NCBI GenBank assembly: GCA_947258975.1
Contig: CAMYKK010000017.1
Span: 1-64,000, forward strand
Direction of reading: 5' to 3'
DNA length: 64,000 nucleotides
From: an uncultured Gammaproteobacteria bacterium
Lineage (GTDB): Bacteria > Pseudomonadota > Gammaproteobacteria > Arenicellales > JAANXG01
Below are positions 8,395 to 19,736 of this stretch, piece by piece. The first letter of the stretch is position 1, and each line of letters opens with the position of its first letter. The notes below the pieces were generated by a model that worked only from the letters and a program-made list of their open reading frames with translations, was not told where the DNA came from and ran no database searches. A program made the translations under genes and the position numbers.

Positions 8395-10533
8395 CTAACC
8401 CAATCTCCAGCGGTGGAACCGCTCTACCCAGCGGAGCAGGTGTTGTGGCGCATGGCTGCGCTTCCATTCTCCGGCGGCCAATTTGTTCGCTTCGGTCAGC
8501 GTCGGATACACGTGTATCGTGCCCAGTATCTTGTTGAGGCCCAACTTATGGCGCATGGCGGCCACATATTCGGCGATCAGGTCGCCGGCGTGCTCACCCA
8601 CGATGGTTGCGCCCAGTATCTTGTCTTTCCCCGGCACGGTGAGCACCTTCACCACCCCGTGCGCCTCCTCGTCGGTAATTGCACGATCAAGCCCCTTTAG
8701 GTCATAACGCGTCACCTCATAGGCCACGCCCTTGTCCTTGGCCTCGGTTTCATTCAATCCAACGTGGGCGACCTCGGGATCGGTAAACGTGGCCCAAGGG
8801 ATCACCGAGTAATCGGCCTTGAATTTCTTGAACCCGCCGAATAACGCGTTCACTGACGCATACCACGCCTGATGCGCGGCGGTATGGGTAAATTGATAGG
8901 GGCCCGCGACGTCACCACAGGCAAATATGGTCGGTACGCTGGAGCGCATGTAGTCGTCCACCGCTATCGTCCCGCTGCGGGTCAGGGTGACGCCAAGTTC
9001 CTCGAGGCCGTAGCCGGCAACGTGGGCGCGACGCCCAAGCGCCACCAGTAACTCATCACCCATGAGGGTGACCGGTTCTCCTTGATGTTCGCACACGAGA
9101 TAGATCACGCCGTCCTCACGGTGGACGGATTTGGCGGTGGTGCCGCTGCGCACCTCGATGCCTTCCTGCGAGAAACGCTGGTGGATGATGGCCGAGATCT
9201 CCGGATCCTCTTTACTGAGCAGACGCGGCAACATCTCTACTTGGGTCACATCGCTGCCGAGGCGCGCGAACGCCTGCGTGAGTTCACAGCCGATGGGCCC
9301 TCCTCCCAACACCAACAACCGCCCGGGGCGTTTGCGCATCTGCCATAGGTTGTCAGAGGTCCAGAAGTCGACGTCCTCGATCCCGTCGATGGGCGGGACC
9401 AGAGGTTGCGCGCCCGCGGCGACAATAATGCTGCGCGCGGTCAGCGTCTTGCCGTTGATCGCCACGCTGTAGGGAGAGGTGATGCGCGCCTGGCCATGAA
9501 TGCATTCGACGCCGAGCTGGTTGTAACGCTCTACCGAATCATGAGGTTCTATGGTCTTGATGATGCGGTGCACCCGATCCATGATTTCCGCGAAATCATA
9601 ATCCACCGTCGCGCCCCTCATGCCGTAGTCGCGGGCGCGTTGGATTTGGTGCACGTATTTGGCGGCCCTGATCAACGCCTTGGATGGGACACAGCCGGTA
9701 TGCAGGCAGTCGCCCCCCATGCGGTGTTTCTCGATCAACGTGACGCGGGCCTTGACCGCGGCGGCGATGTAAGCGGCGACCAGACCGGCGGATCCCGCGC
9801 CGATGACTACCAGGTTGCGGTCGAACCGTTCCGGTTTTGGATGATGGCGAAGCACTTTGTGTGTGTCCAAATATTCAACGCCCTTTTTCGCTAACAGCGG
9901 GAACACTCCCAGCAGCGCGAAGGATACGAGCAATCCCGGGGACAATATACCACCCAGGGACTCGATCTTTGCCAGCTGGGTGCCGGCGTTCACATACACC
10001 ACGGTTGCCGGGAACATCCCGATCTGGCTGACCACGTAGTAAACCAGGGTGCGGATCGGCGTCAATCCCATTAACAGGTTGATGACGAAGAATGGAAAGA
10101 CAGGCACCAGTCGCAGCGTGAAAAGATAAAAAGGACCGTCTTTGCGGACACCTTCGTTAACCGCCGCGAAACTGTCGCCAAAGCGTTCCTGTACCCAGTC
10201 CCGCAACAGGAACCGTGATACCAGAAATGCCACCGTAGCACCCAAGGTGGAGGCAAACGACACCACTAAGGTCCCTACCATAACGCCGAAGATTGCGCCG
10301 CCGGCCAACGTCATCAGAGCGGCGCCCGGTAATGACAACGAGGTTACCGCTACGTAGATGCCAAAATACATGCAGATCGTTACCCATGGATTCGCACGAT
10401 AAAAGACATCGATGTCGTTTTGTCGCGCTTTGAACGCATCCAACGTCAGGTACTGCGGTAGGTCGAAGGCAAAAAAAACCGCCACCAACAGGGCAACGAG
10501 GCACAACACGGCAAATCGAGATCTTCGTATCAA
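8395..10533 (-). CDS. Fusion of a TVP38/DedA (VTT) membrane domain with a mercuric-reductase-like flavoprotein
   Basis: A 712-residue protein. Residues 1 to about 225 form a VTT/TVP38 membrane domain (including GAALMTLAGGAIFG). About 235-700 is a class I pyridine nucleotide-disulfide oxidoreductase with a dinucleotide-binding motif VIGAGSAGLVAAYIAA, redox pair GGDCLHTGCVPSKAL, and a C-terminal dimerisation domain with a HVYPTLTE active-site base motif. Such fusions are widespread in proteobacteria and usually annotated only as FAD-dependent oxidoreductases; substrate unknown. The merA heavy-metal domain and terminal Cys pair are missing, so mercury reduction is unlikely. The start codon at 10533 is TTG; a later start inside the first helix is possible. 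Confidence 0.85.
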   Translation of the reverse strand: MIRRSRFAVLCLVALLVAVFFAFDLPQYLTLDAFKARQNDIDVFYRANPWVTICMYFGIYVAVTSLSLPGAALMTLAGGAIFGVMVGTLVVSFASTLGATVAFLVSRFLLRDWVQERFGDSFAAVNEGVRKDGPFYLFTLRLVPVFPFFVINLLMGLTPIRTLVYYVVSQIGMFPATVVYVNAGTQLAKIESLGGILSPGLLVSFALLGVFPLLAKKGVEYLDTHKVLRHHPKPERFDRNLVVIGAGSAGLVAAYIAAAVKARVTLIEKHRMGGDCLHTGCVPSKALIRAAKYVHQIQRARDYGMRGATVDYDFAEIMDRVHRIIKTIEPHDSVERYNQLGVECIHGQARITSPYSVAINGKTLTARSIIVAAGAQPLVPPIDGIEDVDFWTSDNLWQMRKRPGRLLVLGGGPIGCELTQAFARLGSDVTQVEMLPRLLSKEDPEISAIIHQRFSQEGIEVRSGTTAKSVHREDGVIYLVCEHQGEPVTLMGDELLVALGRRAHVAGYGLEELGVTLTRSGTIAVDDYMRSSVPTIFACGDVAGPYQFTHTAAHQAWYASVNALFGGFKKFKADYSVIPWATFTDPEVAHVGLNETEAKDKGVAYEVTRYDLKGLDRAITDEEAHGVVKVLTVPGKDKILGATIVGEHAGDLIAEYVAAMRHKLGLNKILGTIHVYPTLTEANKLAAGEWKRSHAPQHLLRWVERFHRWRLG

Positions 10534-10595
10534 GGATTCAGCCTATGATTCATTACATGCCCGCGTGCAAAACAGTCCGGCACAGTTCACATTTA

Positions 10596-13274
10596 TCACC
10601 GTGGTGCATGCTTACGGACGCCACCCAGGCTCTTGGTGCCGATCTCGCGTACATCCCCAGATAGATCGGAAGTCCCCAATATGCGTTGAATTTGCGCTGT
10701 CATCAACGCGGACCGGGTCTTTTCGTAGCGCCGCCAATGGTTGAAGCCGGTCATCAAATAAGCTGCCAACTGCGGATTGAGGGCGTCGAGCTTGCGCACC
10801 CAGTCGGCGATGAACCTGTACCCCGCCCCGGTGGGATCGTGAAATCTAACCGGATTCGCGTGTGCGAAGGTACCGAGGACGGCGCGCACCCGATTTGGGT
10901 TTCTAATATTGAACGCAGGATGTCGTGTGAGTTCCACCACCCGTGCCAGGGTATCGGTCCGCGACGAAGCGCCCTGGATGCTGAACCACTTGTCGATCAC
11001 CAACGGTTCGTGCTCCCATCGTGAGTAGAACGTCTCCAGCGCCGTTACCCGTTCCGCGCCGCGCATGTCGTTCAATAGGGTCAGTGCGGCGGTACTGTCG
11101 GTCATGTTAGTCGCGGTGTCGAATTGATGGACGATTATCTGGCGTACGTGCGGATCGTCCAACTTCGCCAGGTAGCTAAGACATGCGTTTTTTAGCGCGC
11201 GCCGTCCGACGGCATCGGCATCCAACCGTGGCACGCCGGTGTCGTGATTGCGCTCATAAACCGCCGCAAACTCACTTGCCAAGGCCCTGGCCAGCGCGCT
11301 CCTCAGCAGCTCGCGAGCACTGTGTACCGTGTCCGGATCAATCAGTGACAGCAAATCGGCAATATAGGCCTCGCTCGGTGTACGCAATAGCTCAGCGATA
11401 TAGGCGCGGTCCGGTTCATCGCTGAGCAGGTTGGCGCGAAAAGCGTCCACATACTCGCTTGGCGGTGTCGCCGCAAGCGGTTCTGGCGGCCGCTCGATCC
11501 ACTGAATAATCAACCCGGCCGCTGATTCTATAGACGCGTTCCAACGCGAGTACGGATCGGTGTCCTTAGACATCAACAAATAACGTTCGCCCGGTGCCCG
11601 CTCCATATGGAGCTTTACCGGTGCGGAGAAGCCGCGCAATGCGGACAACACCGGCGCTTCCGGCACCCCTTCGAACACGAAACGTTCCGCCGTGTCACGC
11701 ACTGATAACACCTGTTCGCGGGCCGGCGGGGTCCCATTGGCGCGCAGGTGCAACTCCAGTGGTTGCCCCTCTTTCCCCAGAAGTGCCACAGTCAGTGGTA
11801 TGTGAAACGGCTGTTTCTCCCTCTGTCCCGGGGTGGGAGGGCACCATTGGACGACATCAAGCGTGTACGTCTGCCGGTCAGGATCGTACGCGGTTGCGAT
11901 CTTCACCTCCGGGGTACCGGCCTGATCATACCACCGCCGGAATTGCGTCAAATCCACGCCGTTTGCCTGTTCCATAGCTGCCAAAAAATCATCCGTAGTC
12001 GCTGCCTGACCGTCGAAGCGATTGAAGTAATAGTCGCATCCACGGCGGAATCCGTTTGCCCCCAATAACCGGTGCAGCATGCGCACCACCTCTGCGCCCT
12101 TGTTGTAGATGGTGACGGTATAAAAATTATTGATTTCCTGGTAAGAATCCGGCCGCACTGGATGCGCCATCGGACCGGCGTCCTCGCGAAACTGCTGGGT
12201 GCGTAACAGGTTTACGTCCTGAATGCGTTTTACCGCCGCCGAGCCCATATCGGCGCTGAATTGCTGATCACGAAAAACCGTAAAGCCTTCCTTGAGGCTC
12301 AATTGAAACCAGTCGCGACAGGTGACACGGTTTCCAGACCAATTGTGGAAATACTCATGAGCAACGACCGCTTCAATATGTTGATAGTCGCCGTCTGTCG
12401 CAGTGTCCGGTTTGGCGAGCACGTAACGCGAATTGAATAGATTGAGCCCTTTGTTTTCCATGGCCCCCATATTGAAGTCGTCTATGACGACTACCATGTA
12501 GATACTCAAGTCGTACTCTCGCCCATAGCGCTCCTCGTCCCATCGCATCGCCTTTTTTAGCGACTGCATCGCATGGCCGCACTTATCGATATTGTGGCGC
12601 TGGGCATAGATCATCAGCCCGGCTTTGCGACCGGACATGGTCGTAAACTCATCCTCGAGACAGGCAAGATCGCCCGCAACCAGTGCGAACAAATAGCTTG
12701 GTTTTGGATGCGGGTCCTCCCATGTCACCCAATGCCGTTCATCGCCGGTCTCTCCGCGCGCGACAAGGTTGCCGTTGCACAACAACACAGGATAGCGGTG
12801 CTTATCGGCGCGAAGTGTGACCGTGTAACGTGACAGCACGTCCGGGCGGTCAAGGAAATAAGTGATACGCCGGAACCCCTCTGCTTCACATTGGGTGCAA
12901 AAATTACCGGCGGAACGATATAGCCCCGTCAATGCGGTATTCCGATCGGGATGCACCGCGTTTTCGATCTCGAGCTGGAAACGGTTCAGAGCTGTGTCGA
13001 TGATGAGTTGCTCTTGGTTCACGTGATAATGTGCCTTATTCAGCGCAACGTTGTCGATATGCACTGTCAACAGAGTAAGGGTGCGGCCATCTAATACCAA
13101 CGGGCGGAAATGATCGCCATTACGTCGTAATGCTAATTTAGAGCGTACCCGGGTTGTGTGCTCACCGAGTTCAACATGCAGGGTTACATGGTCGACAAAG
13201 AAATCGGGGACCCGATAGTGCTGGCGATAGATGTTGTGATCAACAGTGCGATCGGCGGTGTCGATCTCAGACAT
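10596..13274 (-). CDS. pepN: Aminopeptidase N, M1 family
   Basis: An 892-residue zinc metallopeptidase that removes N-terminal residues from peptides in the cytoplasm. The exopeptidase motif GAMENKGLN and the zinc site HEYFHNWSGNRVTCR with a downstream ligand Glu (LKEGFTVFRDQQF) are intact. Length and C-terminal helical domain match the gammaproteobacterial enzyme (E. coli, 870 residues). The ATG at 13274 gives the expected N terminus. It appears monocistronic, ending about 60 bases before the start of the fusion gene. Confidence 0.95.
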   Translation of the reverse strand: MSEIDTADRTVDHNIYRQHYRVPDFFVDHVTLHVELGEHTTRVRSKLALRRNGDHFRPLVLDGRTLTLLTVHIDNVALNKAHYHVNQEQLIIDTALNRFQLEIENAVHPDRNTALTGLYRSAGNFCTQCEAEGFRRITYFLDRPDVLSRYTVTLRADKHRYPVLLCNGNLVARGETGDERHWVTWEDPHPKPSYLFALVAGDLACLEDEFTTMSGRKAGLMIYAQRHNIDKCGHAMQSLKKAMRWDEERYGREYDLSIYMVVVIDDFNMGAMENKGLNLFNSRYVLAKPDTATDGDYQHIEAVVAHEYFHNWSGNRVTCRDWFQLSLKEGFTVFRDQQFSADMGSAAVKRIQDVNLLRTQQFREDAGPMAHPVRPDSYQEINNFYTVTIYNKGAEVVRMLHRLLGANGFRRGCDYYFNRFDGQAATTDDFLAAMEQANGVDLTQFRRWYDQAGTPEVKIATAYDPDRQTYTLDVVQWCPPTPGQREKQPFHIPLTVALLGKEGQPLELHLRANGTPPAREQVLSVRDTAERFVFEGVPEAPVLSALRGFSAPVKLHMERAPGERYLLMSKDTDPYSRWNASIESAAGLIIQWIERPPEPLAATPPSEYVDAFRANLLSDEPDRAYIAELLRTPSEAYIADLLSLIDPDTVHSARELLRSALARALASEFAAVYERNHDTGVPRLDADAVGRRALKNACLSYLAKLDDPHVRQIIVHQFDTATNMTDSTAALTLLNDMRGAERVTALETFYSRWEHEPLVIDKWFSIQGASSRTDTLARVVELTRHPAFNIRNPNRVRAVLGTFAHANPVRFHDPTGAGYRFIADWVRKLDALNPQLAAYLMTGFNHWRRYEKTRSALMTAQIQRILGTSDLSGDVREIGTKSLGGVRKHAPR

Positions 13275-13415
13275 TACTTCAATATTTGCGGTGTCAAAAC
13301 GATCACTTTAGGGTTCCCACGAACGCCATTTCAAATCGCCATCGCTCTCGTGATCTGGATTGTGACGCATGAAAAGATGGGTTGCTAACTGCGCGTTTGT
13401 GTGTGTTGAGAACTG

Positions 13416-14246
13416 TTAGAACACGTCGACGTCGATTTCGTGACCGTCCGGCTCCAAGTTCAATGACCTTTGTGTAAACGAGATCCTCTTGTGGCGGTCC
13501 ATCCGCTGGGGTACTCGGCCAACCGAATCGAAAACGATGTTCAACGTCGGCGAAACCAAGGGACGGTGAGCGCAGCGACTGCGCGCCGAGAAACCAACCG
13601 CTATCCGCCGCGCGGGTGCCAAAACCTGGCCCCCAGGACGTGTCGTCTTTGAAGGCGGGGCGACAGCCCGATCTGCCGGAGATCCCGGACAGGCGCAGTC
13701 TTGCCGCCGCCGTGGAAAATGCCACGCCGTCGCGGATTGCACGGTGGATATTTCGAGCTGCCCAAGCAGCGGTCTCCCGAGGCTGAGATTGATGATCCGC
13801 ACCTCACCGCGGGATGCCGCGTAATCGATGGCCTGCAACACCTCAATACTGCCTCCGAAGAAGCCGTCGAATGCCTTGATGGGCAGGACCTTGGCATCGT
13901 AGGCGATGCCAACGCTGCCCGCTGCGTTGAAGTTGCCGGTAATTAAGCCGCTGACCAGGGTGCCGTGGCTGGTAAAATCGTCGGATCGTACCCCGCCCCC
14001 GTCGGCGAAGCTTCCCGCAAGGTCCGCGTGTGTCAGGTCGACGCCGGAGTCCACCACCGCCACGGTGACCGGTGCACCGCTCAGGCCCTCGTTCCACGCC
14101 GGCAGCACGTTGACAGCTGTGAGGTGGGTCTCGTTGTTGAAATTCAGGAACTTGTGGGAGGTTGCCGCAGGGGCGGCGTGACCAGCCAGGACGAACGCAC
14201 CCAGGCATCCCGCCGTCGGGCACCGCAGCACACAATGAGACCTCAT
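13416..14246 (-). pseudogene. Broken subtilisin-family (S8) serine peptidase
   Basis: The first 165 or so residues are good subtilase: a signal sequence ending near ...AAPA, the catalytic Asp in VAVVDSGVDLTHADL, the catalytic His in SHGTLVSGLI, and the strand IINLSLG. After about 13720 the frame turns into Arg/Pro-rich sequence and no GTSMAxP serine motif appears in any frame before pepN. The gene is therefore truncated and probably frameshifted, with about half of the catalytic domain lost. A protein without the Ser could not be an active peptidase. Confidence 0.7.
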
Positions 14247-14340
14247 CAGACGGTCCTCCCGAAGCCCTACTAGGCTAATCTGGCGGCTGGATTCCCCACC
14301 CCCTTGCTGAGGATTAGTAGTATAGCGGGCCGATTGGGGT

Positions 14341-14529
14341 CTACGCCAGGATTAGTAGTAAAATGACGAACGCCGTCACTAGCGCCAGCGGGAGCAACAG
14401 CCCGGCCCAATCTTTTGGTGCACGTTTGCTCTGTTCGAATGCGGCCTTGAGCCCTGGTCTGAACACGAAGATCAGCAGGATGGCCAGCGCGCCGACGAGG
14501 AGCATTTCCCAGGTTTGCGGTGACTGCAT
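14341..14529 (-). CDS. Small two-helix membrane protein
   Basis: A 62-residue protein with two hydrophobic helices (about 9-24 and 43-61) joined by a basic loop with KAAFEQSKRAPKDW. The composition is that of a real membrane protein rather than a chance frame. The ribosome-binding site is weak. It is divergent from the YdcH-like gene. Family not recognised. Confidence 0.5.
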   Translation of the reverse strand: MQSPQTWEMLLVGALAILLIFVFRPGLKAAFEQSKRAPKDWAGLLLPLALVTAFVILLLILA

Positions 14530-14600
14530 ATTTGAATATCACTACTATATAGGTGACCGGGCGGGCGATCTTTGTGGATCGACTGCAAATAGTATCGCAC

Positions 14601-14807
14601 ATGTATGACCAGGATAACGAGATGACCCTGCAGCGAATCTCAGAGCTTGAACTTGAGCACCGTGACTTGGACGATGTAATAAAGCGGGTCCAAGAGGGTA
14701 TCTACGTGGATCAACTTCAATTGCGGCGCCTGAAAAAGCGCAAACTGCAACTCAAGGATGAGATTACGAAATTGAAAAGCTCGTTGATTCCCGACATCAC
14801 CGCTTAA
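14601..14807 (+). CDS. YdcH/DUF465-family small coiled protein
   Basis: A 68-residue helical protein with the DUF465 pattern LEHRDLDDVIKR followed by a basic heptad region LRRLKKRKLQLKDEI. Members are short cytoplasmic coiled-coil proteins of unknown function. The ATG at 14601 has no clear ribosome-binding site, while an internal ATG at 14622 (MTLQRIS) has AGGA seven bases upstream and may be the real start, giving 61 residues. Confidence 0.75.
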   Translation: MYDQDNEMTLQRISELELEHRDLDDVIKRVQEGIYVDQLQLRRLKKRKLQLKDEITKLKSSLIPDITA

Positions 14808-14817
14808 TCGCCCAGTT

Positions 14818-17800
14818 TCAATAACCGAGCACCGGCGCCAGCCAGCGTTCGGCTTCAGATGTGGCCATTGATTTACGCCGCGCATAGTCGGCAACCTGAT
14901 CGCGCTGAATCTTGGTGACCGAAAAGTAACGTGCCTGTGGATGGGCGAAATACCAGCCGCTCACCGAGGCCGTGGGCCACATCGCAAAGCTCTCTGTGAG
15001 CGAGATCCCAATGCGTTGATCCGGCTGCAGCAGTGACCACAAGGTCTGTTTCTCGGTGTGATCCGGGCACGCCGGATAACCCGGTGCAGGTCGGATGCCA
15101 CGATATTTTTCGGCAATCAATGCTTCGTTGGACAGCGACTCATGCGGCGCGTAACCCCAGTACACCCGCCGCACGCGTGCGTGCATATGTTCTGCGAATG
15201 CCTCGGCAAGCCGATCTGCCAGCGCTTTGAGCAAAATACTCTGGTAGTCATCGTGGTGCTTTTCGAACTCCGCGATCTTTGTGTCGATATTGATGCCGGT
15301 GGTGAGCGCGAACGCACCGATATAATCCTTGATACCTGAATTCTTCGGCGCAATAAAATCCGCGAGACAGTAATTGGGCTGCGCCGTGGATTTCGCCGTT
15401 TGCTGCCGTAGCTGGTGCAAACGCGCGAGGACCGTAGTCCTGGACTCGTCGGTGTACACCTCGATGTCGTCGCCGATGCTGTTGGCGGCGAAAAATCCAA
15501 TTACCGCGCGTGCGGTCAGCCACTGCTCGTCGATGATGCGATCCAGCATGTCCTCGGCGTCACGAAGCAGGTGCTGCGCAGTCTCTCCAACCACTGGATC
15601 GTCAAGGAGTTTCGGGTACCGTCCCTTGAGTTCCCAAACGTGGAAAAAAGGCGTCCAGTCTATGTGGGCGCGAAGCTTCGCCAAATCGTAGTCGTCGAAA
15701 TGTTGAACGCCCAGTGTTTCCGGGTGCGGCGCCGTGTAGCGCGACCAGTCCGCCTCGAATCGGTTTGCGCGGGCGGTTTGTAAGGTTGCGGTGTTCCCTG
15801 ATTTGGCGCGTGCCAGCCGCTCGTCGCGGATCTGTACATACTCTTCCCGCACCCCGGCGATGTACGCTTGTCGGTGCTCGGCGGACAACAGCTTCTGCGC
15901 CACGCCCACTGCGCGTGACGCATCGGCGACATGCACCACCGGGTGGGAATAGCTGGGCTCAATTTTGACGGCGGTATGCACTTTGGAAGTCGTTGCCCCA
16001 CCGATCAGCAGTGGGAGTGACATCCCCTGCCGCTCCATCTGTTTCGCGACATGGACCATCTCGTCCAGTGAGGGAGTGATCAAACCCGACAGCCCCACGA
16101 TTTGGCAGTTTTCGCTCACGGCCGCTGCGAGGATTTTGTCTGCCGGCACCATAACGCCCAGATCAATCACCGCATAATCGTTACACTGCAGTACCACGCC
16201 GACGATGTTTTTGCCGATATCGTGGACGTCGCCTTTCACCGTCGCCAACAAAATCTTGTTCTGCACTCGGGCGCGATCATCTTTTTCCGCCTCCAGGTAC
16301 GGCAATAGATACGCCACCGCCTTTTTCATCACGCGTGCGGATTTGACCACTTGTGGCAAGAACATTTTTCCCGCCCCGAACAGATCGCCCACGACGTTCA
16401 TACCGTCCATCAATGGGCCCTCGATGACCTTCAGGGGCCGCGCGAACTCTTGGCGCGCTTGCTCCGTATCCGCTTCGATGTAATCGGTCAGTCCTTGAAC
16501 GAGCGCGTGTTCCAGACGTTTCGCCACCGGCCAATCGCGCCACGCCAGGTCCGGTTGCGACCGCTCACCACCGGCTTGACCGCGATAACTTTCCGCTTGC
16601 GACAACAATCGCTCGGTGGCATCCGGCCGTCGGTTGAGAATGACGTCCTCCACCGCCGTGCGCAGTGTGTCCGGGAGATCCGCATAGATGGCCAGCTGCC
16701 CCGCGTTGACGATGCCCATGTCCATGCCCGCTTGAATGGCGTGGTACAAGAACACGGAATGAATCGCCTCACGAACAAGGTTGTTACCGCGAAACGAAAA
16801 CGAAACATTGGACACCCCGCCGGACACCAACACGTGCGGCAATGCTTGCTTGATCGCACGGGTGGCGTCGATAAATGCCACCGCGTAATCGTTGTGATCC
16901 TCGATGCCGGTGGCCACCGCAAAAACGTTCGGATCGAAGATGATTTCTTCCGGGGGGAAGCCTATCTGCTCGGTGAGTATCCGATACGCGCGGGTGCAGA
17001 TGGCGAGCTTGCGTTCCTGGGTATCGGCCTGCCCCGTCTCATCGAAGGCCATGACAATCACTGCGGCGCCGTAGCGGCGCACCAACCTTGCCTGGTCGAC
17101 AAACGCGGTCTCTCCTTCCTTGAGGCTGATCGAGTTGACGACCGGTTTGCCCTGTACGCACTTGAGCCCGGATTCTATTACCTCCCACTTGGAGGAATCG
17201 ATCATCACCGGCACCCGGGAGATGTCCGGCTCTGCAGCGATCAGGTTGAGAAAACGGGTCATCGCCGCATTGGAGTCCAACAGCCCCTCGTCCATGTTGA
17301 CATCGACGATCTGTGCGCCGTTCTCGACCTGGTGCCGGGCGACCTCCAGCGCTCCTTCGTAGTCATCCTGTTGAATTAGTTTTCGGAAGCGCGCGGAGCC
17401 GGTGACATTGGTGCGCTCGCCGACGTTGACAAACAACGAGTCGGATTCAATGTTACAGGGCTCCAGGCCGGACAGCCGGCAGGCCTTTGCTAACTGCGGA
17501 ACCGCCCGCGGGGGATGCGCCGCCACGGCGTCCCGTATCGCCGCGATGTGTGCCGGTGTGGTACCGCAGCATCCGCCGACAATGTTCAGGAATCCGCTTT
17601 GTGCCCACTCACCGATCTCCAGCGCCATGGCCTCCGGTGATTCGTCATACCCGCCCATCTCGTTGGGCAGGCCGGCATTGGGGTGTGCGGAGACGGGGAT
17701 ATCAGCGATCCGCGACAGTTCCTCCACGTAAGGACGCAATTGATGCGGGCCCAGAGCACAGTTCAAGCCAATAGTGATGGGGGCGGCGTGGCGCAGGGAG

Positions 17801-18486
17801 TTCCAGAATGCCTCGGTCACTTGCCCGGTCAGGGTGCGCCCGGAGGCATCGGTAATGGTGCCGGAGATCATGACCGGAGCCGTCGTCCCGCGATCATCGA
17901 ACAGTTTGCCGACCGCGAACACCGCAGCTTTGGCATTGAGGGTGTCGAAAACGGTTTCGATCAGCAGCGCATCGGCGCCCCCCTCTAACAATGCCTCAGC
18001 GGATTCATAATAGGCCGCAACCAGTTGGTCGAAAGTGACGTTTCTGAACGCCGGATCATTGACGTCCGGGGAGATCGATGCGGTGCGGTTGGTGGGGCCA
18101 AGCACGCCGGCGACAAAACGCGGCCGCTGCGGGTCGTTGCCGGAAAAATCGTCGGCCGCCCTGCGAGCCAACTGCGCCGCTGCGACGTTGATCTCCCGTG
18201 CCAGTTCCTGCATGCCGTAGTCGGCCATCGCCACGCGGGTGGCGTTGAAGGTATTGGTTTCGATGATGTCGGCGCCGACATCCAGATAGAGGGCGTGGAT
18301 TTCCTGAATAATTTCCGGCTGGGTGAGGACCAGTAAGTCATTGTTCCCTTTTAATTCACGATCCCAGTCGGCGAATCGCTGGCCACGATAATCGGATTCG
18401 GACAGCCGGTGCGCCTGGATCATAGTGCCCATAGCACCGTCCAGTATCAGGATGCGCTCCGCCAGGGCCTGAGTGAGCGTGATCAC
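14818..18486 (-). CDS. metH: Cobalamin-dependent methionine synthase
   Basis: A 1222-residue enzyme (E. coli MetH, 1227) that methylates homocysteine from methyl-tetrahydrofolate through cobalamin. All modules are present in order: homocysteine domain with zinc ligands in [10 protein letters not shown], folate domain with [13 protein letters not shown]12 domain with [11 protein letters not shown] (His lower ligand, near residue 750), and the SAM reactivation domain with [15 protein letters not shown]. The start is the GTG at 18486, which overlaps the metF stop (GTGA); a longer frame to 18582 runs inside metF and is rejected. Translational coupling puts methyl donor and acceptor enzymes together. 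Confidence 0.95.
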   Translation of the reverse strand: MITLTQALAERILILDGAMGTMIQAHRLSESDYRGQRFADWDRELKGNNDLLVLTQPEIIQEIHALYLDVGADIIETNTFNATRVAMADYGMQELAREINVAAAQLARRAADDFSGNDPQRPRFVAGVLGPTNRTASISPDVNDPAFRNVTFDQLVAAYYESAEALLEGGADALLIETVFDTLNAKAAVFAVGKLFDDRGTTAPVMISGTITDASGRTLTGQVTEAFWNSLRHAAPITIGLNCALGPHQLRPYVEELSRIADIPVSAHPNAGLPNEMGGYDESPEAMALEIGEWAQSGFLNIVGGCCGTTPAHIAAIRDAVAAHPPRAVPQLAKACRLSGLEPCNIESDSLFVNVGERTNVTGSARFRKLIQQDDYEGALEVARHQVENGAQIVDVNMDEGLLDSNAAMTRFLNLIAAEPDISRVPVMIDSSKWEVIESGLKCVQGKPVVNSISLKEGETAFVDQARLVRRYGAAVIVMAFDETGQADTQERKLAICTRAYRILTEQIGFPPEEIIFDPNVFAVATGIEDHNDYAVAFIDATRAIKQALPHVLVSGGVSNVSFSFRGNNLVREAIHSVFLYHAIQAGMDMGIVNAGQLAIYADLPDTLRTAVEDVILNRRPDATERLLSQAESYRGQAGGERSQPDLAWRDWPVAKRLEHALVQGLTDYIEADTEQARQEFARPLKVIEGPLMDGMNVVGDLFGAGKMFLPQVVKSARVMKKAVAYLLPYLEAEKDDRARVQNKILLATVKGDVHDIGKNIVGVVLQCNDYAVIDLGVMVPADKILAAAVSENCQIVGLSGLITPSLDEMVHVAKQMERQGMSLPLLIGGATTSKVHTAVKIEPSYSHPVVHVADASRAVGVAQKLLSAEHRQAYIAGVREEYVQIRDERLARAKSGNTATLQTARANRFEADWSRYTAPHPETLGVQHFDDYDLAKLRAHIDWTPFFHVWELKGRYPKLLDDPVVGETAQHLLRDAEDMLDRIIDEQWLTARAVIGFFAANSIGDDIEVYTDESRTTVLARLHQLRQQTAKSTAQPNYCLADFIAPKNSGIKDYIGAFALTTGINIDTKIAEFEKHHDDYQSILLKALADRLAEAFAEHMHARVRRVYWGYAPHESLSNEALIAEKYRGIRPAPGYPACPDHTEKQTLWSLLQPDQRIGISLTESFAMWPTASVSGWYFAHPQARYFSVTKIQRDQVADYARRKSMATSEAERWLAPVLGY

Positions 18487-19328
18487 AATCCGAGCCGCTT
18501 CCAGATCTCGCCGGTTGGCTGGTGTTTGTTCAAGGTATAGAAATGCAAGCCCGGGGCGCCGCCATCGAGCAGTGCCGCGCACAAGTCAGTGACCACGTCC
18601 AGGCCGAACGCTCGCAATGACGTAAGATCGTCTTGATATTCCTCCAGTTTCTTACGGATCCAACGTGGGATCTCCGCGCCGCAACTGTCGGAAAATCGTG
18701 CCAGCTGGCGGTAATTCGTGATTGGCATGATGCCCGGCACGATGGGCACATGAATATTTGCCCCTTCGCACTCGTGAACGAACCGCAGGTAGGCCGCGGC
18801 GGAATAGAAATACTGGGTGATGGCCGAGTCCGCGCCCGCCGCGATTTTGCGCTTGAAGTTTTTTAGATCCACCTTCGGGGTCGGTGCTTCCGGGTGGTAT
18901 TCAGGGTAAGCCGCGACTTCGATATGAAACGCGTTACTGCTGACATCGCGGATGAAAGTCACCAATTCGTTGGCATAGGCGAATTCTCCGCGTTCAACCA
19001 TGCCCGAGGGGAGATCGCCGCGCAGTGCCACCAACCTTTTCACACCGATGTCCTGGTAGGCCTGCAGCAGCCCCTGTACGTCGGCACGCGTGGTGCCGAT
19101 GCAGGAAATATGCGGGGCGCCATGCAAACCGTTTGCTTGTATCTCCTTGATCACTTCAAACGTTCCTTCCCTGGTACTGCCACCCGCACCAAAGGTGACG
19201 GAAAAGAAGGCGGGTTCGAGCGCCGCCAGCGCGGTGAGCGTGGTACGCAGATTCGCCGTCCCCTCCGGCGTCTTAGGCGGGAAAAATTCGCAGCTGTACA
19301 AACGCGTATCGTGTATATCTGATTGCAT
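18483..19328 (-). CDS. metF: Methylenetetrahydrofolate reductase
   Basis: A 281-residue flavoprotein that makes 5-methyl-tetrahydrofolate, the substrate of MetH encoded directly downstream. Motifs: SCEFFPPKT at the N terminus, [28 protein letters not shown], and ALRGDLPSG. The ATG at 19328 ([12 protein letters not shown]) starts the conserved fold; the open frame extends to 19556 but that extension is Arg-rich and not family-like. It overlaps metH by 4 bases. Confidence 0.95.
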   Translation of the reverse strand: MQSDIHDTRLYSCEFFPPKTPEGTANLRTTLTALAALEPAFFSVTFGAGGSTREGTFEVIKEIQANGLHGAPHISCIGTTRADVQGLLQAYQDIGVKRLVALRGDLPSGMVERGEFAYANELVTFIRDVSSNAFHIEVAAYPEYHPEAPTPKVDLKNFKRKIAAGADSAITQYFYSAAAYLRFVHECEGANIHVPIVPGIMPITNYRQLARFSDSCGAEIPRWIRKKLEEYQDDLTSLRAFGLDVVTDLCAALLDGGAPGLHFYTLNKHQPTGEIWKRLGL

Positions 19329-19736
19329 GAGAGACGGTAATCGAGTCGAATGGCCAAGTGTCCCAACGACTTTGGCGGTGGGCGTAAACCGGGCATTTTG
19401 CCATCGCTGCTTCGCGGGCCGCAAACTGCTTTGCTCGCGAACAACTGGCCGCAGGGATTCCGGCACGGTGGTGTAGCGCCGGACGCATGCTCGGACACTG
19501 CATGTCACGAGCGGTATGGAGCGAATTTGTTGTTTGCGACACCAATATTCGTTCAACTCCTTGCCGCCGTCGCGCGTGATGCCGGCGGGGTGACGCGCAG
19601 AACCTGCCGCCGTGACGGTGCCGGAGCTTCACTGCGATCCGCAACGGCCAATGCCGTGACAGCCGCTGTGTGAGGTGCCTAGGTCTCACGCAACTGCCGG
19701 AGGGTCGTCCGTTGCCGAAATCGCCGGCGGGCTGCA
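19329..19736. other. 408-base spacer between ahcY and metF, no gene
   Basis: Open frames here are Arg/Pro-rich and not conserved-looking. A long leader before metF-metH would be a natural place for an S-adenosylhomocysteine or cobalamin riboswitch. I looked for the conserved GCGCTGC core of the SAH riboswitch and for a B12-box pattern on the minus strand and saw neither. It may hold an independent metF promoter. Confidence 0.4.

Noticed and set aside
19329-19736. SAH or cobalamin riboswitch before metF-metH
   Set aside because: I could not find the conserved core of either class on the minus strand by eye; a covariance search would be decisive.
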